This document shows positions 1 to 8,269 of a DNA stretch of 29,037 bases, one piece after another. The DNA comes from Baffinella frigidus. Its lineage: Eukaryota; Cryptophyceae; Cryptomonadales; Baffinellaceae. The position numbers and the translations under genes are program-made. Within the stretch, counting starts at the first letter, position 1; every line of letters starts with the position of its first letter. The notes beneath the pieces were generated by a model. That model searched no databases, was not told the DNA's origin, and was given only the letters and a program-made list of their open reading frames with translations. The stretch spans positions 7,144-36,180 of the forward strand of contig MU647063.1 in assembly GCA_026770585.1 (NCBI GenBank), read 5' to 3'.

Positions 1-565
1 TCCCACACACTATTCCATCCCACGCACTATTCCATCCCACACTCTATTCCATCCCACACACTATTCCATCCCACACACTATTCCATCCCACGCACCATTC
101 CATCCTACACTCTATTCCATCCTACACTCTATTCCGTCTGTCCCACACACTATACCAAAAACTCATCCTACAGAGACCCCCACCAAGACTGTTGACTGAA
201 ACGGGCGGGGTTTGTACCCGGAATATAACTGAACCGGGAAGGCCAGTACTAGAAAGGAGGAGGATCAGTCAACCGTGGTGGGGGGTTGTGTAGGATGAGT
301 TTTCGGTATAGTGAGTGGGGCAGAGGGAATATTGTATAGGATGGAATAGAGTGTGGGATGGAATGGAGTGTGGGATGGAATAGTGTGTGGGATGGAATAG
401 TGTTTAGGACGGACGGAACAGTGTGTAGGATGGAATAGTTTGTAGGATGGAATAGAGTGTAAGACAGACGGAAAATAGTGTAGGATGGAATAGAGTGCAA
501 GCCAGTCGGGAAATGGTGTAGGATAGAAAAGAGTGTGGGATGGAATAGAGTGTAGGACGGACCCG
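1..565. repeat. Inverted 17-bp minisatellite (fold-back satellite)
   Basis: Positions 1-173 hold a 17-bp unit close to TATTCCATCCCACACAC repeated about eight times. Positions 290-565 hold the reverse complement of the same unit, more degenerate and with more copies. The inner edges also pair: CCAAAAACTCATCCTACA at 156-173 matches the complement of 290-307, and pairing continues to about 198 and 265 around a loop of about 65 bases. The structure is therefore a large hairpin with satellite arms. The minus strand stays open across the right array, but only because the repeat lacks stops, so I do not call a gene there. Confidence 0.85.
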
Positions 566-612
566 ACAGCGCCCATGAAGGGCCCCATGCCCATGACCTT
601 GTCGACGGTCAC
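563..612 (-). CDS. Possible small exon, minus strand, unidentified
   Basis: On the minus strand, GAGCAG (acceptor-like) is followed by an open 50-nt stretch reading VTVDKVMGMGPFMGAV, then GTCCGT (donor-like). The size, the phase-0 start and the position downstream of gene B exons fit a late exon of the PTGES2-like gene, but I cannot match the residues to that family's C-terminal domain. Just upstream of the acceptor is a tandem repeat that contains a copy of the junction, as at other exons in this window. This is a candidate only. Confidence 0.3.
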
Positions 613-755
613 CTGCTCATTTCGTCGGACGCGACCCACAATTAGTGTGTCCGGCACACGCAAACCAGGTCATTTCGCGGACGTGACTCAGAATTAGTGT
701 GTCCGGTACACGCAAACCAGGTCATTTCGCGGACGTGACGCAAAATTTAGTCCCA
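613..755. repeat. About 51-bp tandem repeat, 2.5 copies
   Basis: The block with GGTCATTTCGCGGACGTGAC and TTAGTGTGTCCGG followed by ACACGCAAACCA recurs about every 51 bp. The first copy (GCTCATTTCGTCGGACGCGA) overlaps the acceptor side of the possible exon at 563-612, so the array may come from that intron-exon junction. Confidence 0.7.
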
Positions 756-1248
756 TCGCATAATAGATTCTACCTCAGATTTGGTCTGGCGTTGGTGCCG
801 TTTCTCACATCAGTATTGTTTTAACTCGTGTGATAAAATTTCGTGTCAAAATGTCGGGCAGAGGGCGCGTCGGTGAGCCATGGCGAGGGCTTCCCGGTGC
901 GCCCCTCACCGCAGATCTCGCGAAGGTAGGGCATAAGGGGCTGCACCAAGTAAGTTCTTTCGGGCAGAGGGGCCCTCAAAGGTTATTGATGTCGGGTAGA
1001 AGGCGCCTCCGGGAAGCCCCTCACCTCAGATCTCGCAGGGGTAACTCCCCCAGCCGCTACTAGGAAGCGGCCACGGATGAACCCCCGCCAAAGAAACAAT
1101 ATTTTGGATTGGAACTATTGATGTAACATTTATTATTGAGAAGAAAGATGAAACACCATATGACGCACACTTACGACTCTACTCGGCGACCTCCAGTCCT
1201 CCGACCAGGATCAAATCGTCTTTTTCGATATCCTGGATTTGTACCACA
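756..1248. repeat. Unassigned spacer with a two-copy repeat at about 848-1045
   Basis: Two related copies run from TGTCGGGCAGAGGGCGC (about 849) and from TGTCGGGTAGAAGGCGC (about 990), each ending CCCCTCACC-CAGATCTCGC. On the minus strand each reads as a short stretch ending in a GTGAGG donor-like site. The first (940-910: P-L-M-P-Y-L-R-E-I-C) has an acceptor-like GTGCAG before it, but the evidence is too thin for a gene call. The remainder, including the AT-rich part at 1080-1150, holds nothing I recognise. Confidence 0.4.
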
Positions 1249-1410
1249 CCACACAGCGGGCTACGAAGGGATTTTCGGGCACTCAGTTCCCGAGTTTCCG
1301 TTACCTTATCCGTAGGAACCCCCCTATGCCCCTACGGGTTGCCTAACGTAGGGTCCTCGATGTTATCGCTTACGGGTTATTCAAAATCCCATCGAAGTCT
1401 ACTGTGTGGG
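1249..1410. mobile_element. MITE-like palindromic element, family CACACAG-CTACGAAGG, copy 1
   Basis: About 160 bp with terminal inverted repeats: the left end begins CCACACAGCGGGCTACGAAG and the right end is the complement of CCCACACAGTAGACTTCGAT, followed inside by GGGATTTT in both. The interior has CCTACGGGTTGCCTAACGTA and GGGTCCT, a core shared with other elements here. It codes for no protein. Copies 2 and 3 are at 12351-12511 and about 23151-23318. Confidence 0.8.
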
Positions 1411-1732
1411 CTCGCCGGAATCCGACGAGCCGCAAACATGCCCAAAAAACTAAAAGCGCTATTCTCGGTACAAAAGACCGTTTTAAGGAATTTAAAGCTA
1501 CTTTACACAAAAACTCGAAAATCGCGATGTGGTCCTGGTCTGAGGGTATCCTGAGGGTATTAGTTTAGTCAATCCATCCGCTTTCTAGCGCTGTCTCAGT
1601 CGACTTGACGGACTATTCTCAAGTTGACATCCTCAAGTTGTGGTACAAACTCGTCAACTTTTGAGCAAAAAAGAGCCTGTTCTCACCAAATTGGTGAGAG
1701 CCCAAATAGACTGAGACGGAGCTAAGCTTGGG
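1411..1732. repeat. Spacer with dispersed TCAAGTTGACAT / GTCAACTTT repeat and a palindrome
   Basis: At 1616-1664 are TCTCAAGTTGACAT and GTGGTACAAACTCGTCAACTTT-type segments of a dispersed repeat seen also near 7571, 9790, 18313 and 27661. At 1682-1698 is the 17-bp palindrome CTCACCAAATTGGTGAG, which recurs in variant form at 27628. The same pair of motifs occurs together at both ends of the window, so they belong to one element. I see no gene. Confidence 0.6.
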
Positions 1733-1935
1733 CCACTCGAGAATGCTAGAGGAGCCTATTTAAATGTGGGGTTGTAAACATTTGTACCAGGATAAGGTTA
1801 AGTAACCTCGTGACCGGTAAAATTCATACCAGGCGCGAGGTTACTTTGCCTTATCCTGGTAAAAACTTGGGCTTTTGTGTAGTAAAGACTTGAAATGCTC
1901 GATATTAAAGAGGCCCCTCTAGCATCCTCGTGTGG
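1733..1935. mobile_element. MITE-like palindromic element, family GCTAGAGGGGCC, copy 1
   Basis: The left end CCACTCGAGAATGCTAGAGG and the right end, complement of CCACACGAGGATGCTAGAGG, are terminal inverted repeats. Inside is a second palindrome, GGATAAGGTTAAGTAACCTC paired with GAGGTTACTTTGCCTTATCC. The sequence TTTTGTGTAGTAAA near 1876 is the shared core motif discussed in the findings. A second copy without the inner palindrome is at 25890-26080. Confidence 0.8.
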
Positions 1936-1965
1936 GGAGGCACCTTCATGTCGTCGCGGTTGGTG

Positions 1966-3030
1966 AAGAGCACCACCTCGCCCGAGGGCTGCGAGACACG
2001 CCCGGGGTTCAGTGTCGCAAGCGTTCAGCCCTGGATGCCTTTGCAAGGGTTCAGCCCTGGATACCTTTCCCACCCCTCGGGTTAGGGTTTAGGAAGCCAA
2101 CCACACACGGACTGCAAAGGGATTTCGTCAATAACCCATCAAGGGCCAATCCATAGCCGGTTGGGCTACGAGACGTGCCCGGGTTTTACTTTCGCAAGCG
2201 TTCAGCCCTGGATGTCTTTCTCACCCCTCGTTTCGACAGTTTCATGGTACAGATGTAAAACAAGAGCAATCTGAAAAGTCTTGGAACTCCAAGAATGGTA
2301 AAATTTGTACAAACCCTTCGGGAACGGGTTGGTGTTCAAAAGGCTGGGGGGCCTCTCTCGAGGTCTGTTTCTGAGGGTAATACACAAGAAGAAGAGTAGA
2401 AGAACGGGCGATTGGAATGAGGAACTTTTCCATGAACATCCTTCTACAGAAGAGCTTCCCTTCACCTGGCTCCGCCGTAAATCCGGTGGTCCGTTATGTT
2501 GGAAAACAATAAAACCTAAAGCCACCCTGGAGGGGACTTGCGGCCAATTCTCGAATAACCCTTTATCGCAAAAGTTGACAGGGTTTGTACCACTAAAATA
2601 CTCATAAGACCGTTTTGTACCAGATCCATTCATCACGACCGCGAGTCTCAGATTTCAATGCACTGAGCCCTCAGTGCATTTCAAGGGGAGTTGACTTAAG
2701 AATGCTCAAAATACCCCCACCCTGCCTCCAGGGTGGGTCCTAAAACGTTGGGGAAGAGACCTCGCCGGACGGCTGCGAGACGCGCCCGGGGTTCAGTTTC
2801 GCAAGGATCCAGCCCTGGATGCCTTTCTCACCCCTTTTTTAGGGTGCCAAACGGAATGCATGGCGTGCGGAATATTGCTCCACGCATCCTCGCAGATTCA
2901 GCTGACGCCCGGGGTTAGAGTCTTAATCCGGGAACATGTTTAATCCAAACAAAAATGGATCCCTATTCGTTCATAGGAGTTGGGCAAAGAGACCTCGCCG
3001 GATGGCTGCGAGATTCGCCCGGGGTTAGGG
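1966..3030. repeat. Dispersed repeat, four partial copies, with unassigned sequence between
   Basis: A segment with GGCTGCGAGACNCGCCCGGG, GTTCAG-TTCGCAAG and CAGCCCTGGATGCCTTTCTC recurs at about 1966-2085, 2161-2228, 2759-2836 and 2991-3030 (the last truncated). The stretch 2235-2635 between copies is open on both strands over about 100-140 codons, but neither reading resembles a known protein and no splice or start context supports it. I leave it uncalled. Confidence 0.6.
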
Positions 3031-3440
3031 TTTAGCGAAACCATAAACCCTAAACCCTAAACCGGCGAGGCAGCTGCGCATCTACCGGACAACCCCGCCA
3101 TGCTCGTTTCCCTGCCACAGGATATTGCATGCGGCAGCCCCCCCCCCCCCACCGGGAACAGGTTTAAACGAAAATGAATCCCTATTTGAACGAAAATGGA
3201 TCCCTATTTGTTCAATTTCAACGAAAATGGACCCCTATTTGTTTTAAACGAAAATGGATCCCTATTTGTTCATAGGAGTTGGACGAAGGTTAATTGCGGC
3301 CCCAGCAAAATTCCGGCCCATGGTTAGGATTTTAATCCGGGAACATGTTCAATTTAAACGAAAATGGGTCTCTATTTGTTCATAGACGTTGTGACGAAGG
3401 TTAATTACGGCCCCAGCAAAATTTAACTAGGGCCATAATC
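2905..3440. repeat. Degenerate repeat of AACGAAAATGGATCCCTATT
   Basis: The unit AACGAAAATGGATCCCTATT plus TGTT occurs about six times (2948, 3170, 3192, 3223, 3249, 3357), mixed with copies of GGGAACATGTTCAATTTAAA and GAAGGTTAATT-CGGCCCCAGC. At 3013-3061 a short TTTAGGG run flips to CCCTAAA, making a small palindrome. A C14 run lies at about 3139. No coding feature is visible. Confidence 0.65.
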
Positions 3441-3528
3441 CGGTTTGATAGTCCATTTTCTTCTGAATCAAACATGTTCCCGAGTGAGTTTAGGAAGCCA
3501 AACAGAATGCATAGCATGCAGAATACAC

Positions 3529-3663
3529 TGCCAGGTCAGAGATTTTGTAAAAGTTAATTCACCCACAAAATCTGTCAACTTAGAAACGAGGTACCCAGAT
3601 TGGGTACTTCGAAAATCGATTTTCGCCTTTAGTTGACTAATACAAAATATCCGGCCTGGCAGT
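3529..3663. mobile_element. Small inverted-repeat element
   Basis: CTGCCAGGTCAGAGATTTTG at the left pairs with the complement of the right end (CTGCCAGGCCGGATATTTTG), making a palindrome of about 135 bp with an inner GGTACCCAGATTGGGTACTT dyad. It is non-coding. It lies about 100 bp downstream of gene B exon f. Confidence 0.7.
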
Positions 3664-3764
3664 GGAATATGGCTCGTGAACAACGTAACGCGCACACTGT
3701 GCATCGCATAAGTTGACGTTCAAAGGTGGACTTTCAAAAGTGGACGTCCAGGGCAAAAGTGGAC

Positions 3765-3836
3765 CTGGAGGCCGTAGGCGACCTCCTCCTTCTCAAGCTT
3801 CATTTCCGCGTCTGTCATCTGCCTCCCGGCAACGAT
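3765..3836 (-). CDS. Gene B exon f (72 nt)
   Basis: Minus strand: acceptor GCTGGCAG| at 3837, then 24 codons reading IVAGRQMTDAEMKLEKEEVA and YGLQ, donor CAG|GTCCAC at 3764. Phase 0 at both ends. It follows exon e and matches the segment after the glutathione-binding Asp-Ser in PTGES2-type proteins. The intron beyond it starts with short repeats of GTCCACTTTTG and GTCAACTT type. Confidence 0.65.
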
Positions 3837-6800
3837 CTGCCAGCATCGCATAACTCCCGTGTCAACTTTGCCCCACAAAGTCAACTTCACATGTCAACTT
3901 TGCCGCTCAAGTCAACTCCCGAGTCAACTTTGCCGGGTTTAGGGTAAGAGCTCACCGGGTAGATGGTGCTTCAGATCACGGGCGAGTCGCAGATGTGCAC
4001 CGTGTTGATCACAGCTCTGCCGCAGTCTATTGGGGCTGATTACTTCGCTGATCCCGGGCTCTTTTCCGCCCGAAAGTTGACGGAGTTGTACCACAAACCT
4101 AGCATGTCAAAATCTGCCCCGCTATCTTAGGCTTCCAAAGCTTAAGATAGGGGTGGATATGCTATTTTAGGGTGGGGGTGTACCGGGTAGAGGGTGCTGT
4201 AGATGACTGGCGAGTCGCAGATGTGCACCTTGTTGATGATAGCCTGCACGCGCTTCCGTTGTTAGCTTTGAACTCATGCGAAACCAGATTCAGTTTTTAA
4301 ATGTATTGTACAGCCCTAAACCAGATTCAGTTTTTTAATGTGTTGTACTGCCCTACTAGGCATTGTACAGCCCTCACACGTATTGTACGCGTCCTGGTTT
4401 TGTAAAGTCTTAAAAAGCGGGTCGCAGATGTGGACCTTGTTGATCACAGCCTGCACGCGCGTCTCTTGTTAGCTTTGAGCTAATGCGAAATCCGACTCAG
4501 TGCGAAATCCGACTCAGGGTTTTATTGTATTGTACAGCCCTGCTAGGCATTGTACAACCCTTACAAGTATTGTACACGTCCTTATTTTGCAAAGACTTAA
4601 AAGGCGAGTCGCAGATGTGCACCTTGTTGATCACAGCCTGCGAGCGCGTCTCTTGTTAGCAGGCTGCGCTGATGCGGAACCAGATTCAGTTTTTTAAGTT
4701 ATTGCACAGCCCTCAACCAGATTCAGTTTTTTTATGTATTGTACAGCCCCACTAGGCATTATACAGCCTTACAAGTATTGTACGCGTCCTTATTTTGCAA
4801 AGACTTAAAAGGCGAGTCGCAGATGTGCACCTTGTTGATCACAGCCTGCGAGCGCGTCTCTTGTAAGCTTTCAACGAATGCGGAACCAGATTCAGTTTTA
4901 TATGTTTTGTACACCCTTGTACGCGTCCTAGTTTTGAAAGTGTTAAAAGGCGAGTCGCAGATCGCAGATGTGCACCTTGTCGATACAGCCTACGAGCGCG
5001 CGTCCCTTAGCTTTGAGCTAATGCGAAATCCGATCCTGTTTTTTAATATATTGTACATCCCTACGAGGCATCGTACAGTGTTGTACACGTCCTTGTTTTG
5101 CAAAGTCTTCAAAGGAAAATCGCAGATGAGCCTGCACGCGCGTCTCGTTTTAGCTTTGATCGTACACCACCTGACACCGGTAAGGACCCCAAACCGACCC
5201 TGGAATTTATGTGCTAGGGATTATACAGTGCCTACAAGTATTGTACACGTCCTTGTTTTGTAAAGTCTTGAAAGGCGAGTCGCAGATGTGCACCTTGTTG
5301 ATCACTACCTGAAAGCGCGTCTCTTGTCAGATTTGATCTTACACCATCCTACACCGGTAAGGACCCCAAACCGACCCAGCAATTTATGTACTAGGTTAAT
5401 AACAGCCTGCACGCGCCCCTTGTTAGCGTTGAGCGAATGCGACACCAGGTTCAGTTTGTTCATGTTTTGTACAGCCCTACGAGGCATTGTACAGCCCTCA
5501 CACGTATTGTACGCGTCCTGGTTTTGTAAAGTTTTGAAAGGCGCGTCGCAGATGTGCAGCTGGTTGAGCACAGCCTGAACACGCGTCCCAGTTAGCATTG
5601 AGCTCATACGAAACCAGATTCAAGTTTTAACCCCGGTGTGTGCTATATCTTATGGGTCAATTTTGCTATCTTAGCCTCGGCATAGCTTGAACATAGCACG
5701 AAATCCACCGTGTTAAGTTCAGAATTTCCACCAGCCCTCAGGGTTCGAGCAAATCGACGATTTTCCAACTCCGGTTCCTTCGGGAATTCGAGCCGTTGAA
5801 GCCGGATTCCGGCGTCACTCCCGAAGGAATCGGAAATCGACAATTGTCGATTTGCTCCAACCCGGAGGGCTGGTGGTACGGTTTTGTGCTATGGTCAAGC
5901 TACCTCGAGGGCCAAGACAGCGAATTTCACCCTTAGGATAGCGCATAACGGGTTTGCAATTGAATCTGGTTTCGCATTAGGGTTTAGCGAGCACCCCTAG
6001 TTAGAGCGATTTTCGCATCTGTTGGCCCTGGTTTAGGGTTTAGGGTTTAGGGTTGAGGGTTAGGGTTTAGGGTTTGGGGTTTGGGGTTTAGGGTTTAGGG
6101 TTTAGGGTTCAGGGCTTAGGGTTTAGGTTTTAGGGTGTTGGTTCTTTGGTTTAGTGTCGACCTGGTGAGGTTTCCATCTGTTGGTCAAATGAAAAGAACA
6201 AATCGACGGCAACAGTTGATGCTGCTGATGCTGCATCAACTGTTGCCGGGTTCAGAGTTTAGGTTTAGGTTTACTAAACCATCATCTTTTGGTAGTGTTT
6301 CATTCTTTTCGTGGCCATCAGTTTCGAAACCCGCTCTTCCTTTCAGTTTGAGCTTTCCGCCGGGTACAACTTGCTCGTTAGCTTTGGGGTAAGTTTTAGG
6401 GGGGAAGAGATTTTCCCGGTAGAAAAACTACCGTTTCCCTGTCTCCCCCGCCCGCCCTCACAGTGACTCAGGGCGGCGGGACCGGTGACTGGCGCCTGGC
6501 GCCCAGGAAGGTAAGCCGCACTGCAGGGTGGTACCGGTGGGTCGAGGTTTGGGGGCGACGAAGTTTTGATCGTCCTGGTACAAGAATCGTGCGGTCCTTT
6601 GTTTGATTCAGGGTTGCGATTCTCCCGTCATGAAAACGTTTAGGGTTCAGGGTTTAGGGTTTAGGGTTTCGAGTTTCGGGTTTAGGGTTTAGGGTTCAGG
6701 CTCCAGGGTTTAGGATTTCGGGCAGCAGCGTGCAGCCTAGCGACTGATTTAGGGTTCAGGGTTTAGGGTTTAGGATTTGGGGTTTAGGGTTTAGGGTCTA

Positions 6801-8237
6801 GGGTTTAGGGTTTAGGTGTAGGGTTTGGGGTTTGGGGTGTAGGGTTTGGGGTGCAGGGTTTGAGGATTTAGGGTTTGGGGTTTAGGGTCTAGGGTTTGGG
6901 GTTTAGGGTTTAGGGTTTAGGGTTTGAGGGTTTAGGGGTTGGGGTTTCGGATCACCTGCGGCACGAACTTGTAGTCCAACCACTCGATTTCCGCCTTGGA
7001 CATTCCCAAACCCTAAACCCTAACCCCTCAACCCTCAACCCTCAACCGAGAGTGGACATTTCTGGTGCCAAAACCCTAAACTCTACTGGTGCTTAAACCC
7101 TGAGCTCTACCGAGTCGTCAGGGTTGCACAGGAGCGTGCAGCCTAGCGACTGATTGAGGGGTTAGAGGTTAAGTTTTAGGGTTAGGGGTTTAGGGGTTGA
7201 GGTTCACCTGGGGCACGAACTTGTAGTCCGACCACTCGATCTCAGCCTTGGACAATCCACACTGCTCGGTTTAGGGGTGAGGGGTTAGGGGTTAGGGGTT
7301 AGGGGTTAGGGGGTAGGTGGAAGGTTTGGGGTCTGGGGGTTGGGATTGAGGGTTTAGGGGTTTAGGGGTTTAGGGGTTTAGGGGTTTAGAGGTTTAGGGG
7401 TTTAGGGGTTTAGGTTTTAGAGTTTAGGGTTTAGGGTTTAGGGTTTAGTTTTGGGGGTTTAGGGTTCGGGGTTTAGAGTTTAGGTTTAGGTTTAGGTTTA
7501 GGTTTAGGTTTTAGGGTTCAGGCAGGGCTCGTTTCACCCGAAAGGTGACTGGTTTGTGTCCACCGACTATTCTCAAGTTGACATGAAAGTTTTGCAGAAC
7601 AAACATCAAATCTTTGTAGGACAAAATGTTGCTGAACACATCCATCAGTAGCTGAAACGAGCCCGGGCTCGCAAAATTGGTAGACTGTGAGACAGAGCTA
7701 GGACTCAATACACTCGATGGACTGTGAGAAAGAGCTTGATGAGGCAGAGCTAGGCGGAGGTAGGGGGCGTGATAGACCCACTAGACGATGAAGAGCTAGG
7801 TGGATCGGATCTACGCAGAGCTAGGGGAGGGTTTAGGCTTTAGGTTTTAGGGTTAATCGTTTAGGTTTTAGGTTTTAGGTTTTAAGAGTTTAGGGTTTAG
7901 GGTTTAGGGTTTAGGGTTTATTGTTTAGGTTTTACGTTTTAGGGTTCAGGGTTTAGGGTGTATGGTTTTGGGTTTAGGTTTTAGGGTTTTAGGGTTTAAT
8001 GTTTAGATTGTAGGTGTCAGTTTTCAGGGTTTATGGCGCACCTGGACGAGGGTGTATTTGACGTCGTAGTAGTCCAGGAGGAACCTGCCACGCGAGACCC
8101 CATGCGTCAGAGAGAGGGAGCGAGAGAGGGAGAGAGCGCGAGAGCGCGAGAGAGCGAGAGAGAGAGAGAGAGCGCACGCGAGAGAGAGAGCGTGAGAGCG
8201 AGAGAGAGAGCGAGAGCGAGAGAGCGAGAGAGCGAGA

Positions 8238-8269
<32 letters not shown>

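Noticed and set aside
265-663. Minus-strand His/Ser/Pro-rich frames over the satellite
   Set aside because: Produced by the 17-bp repeat; only the small exon candidate at 563-612 is kept.
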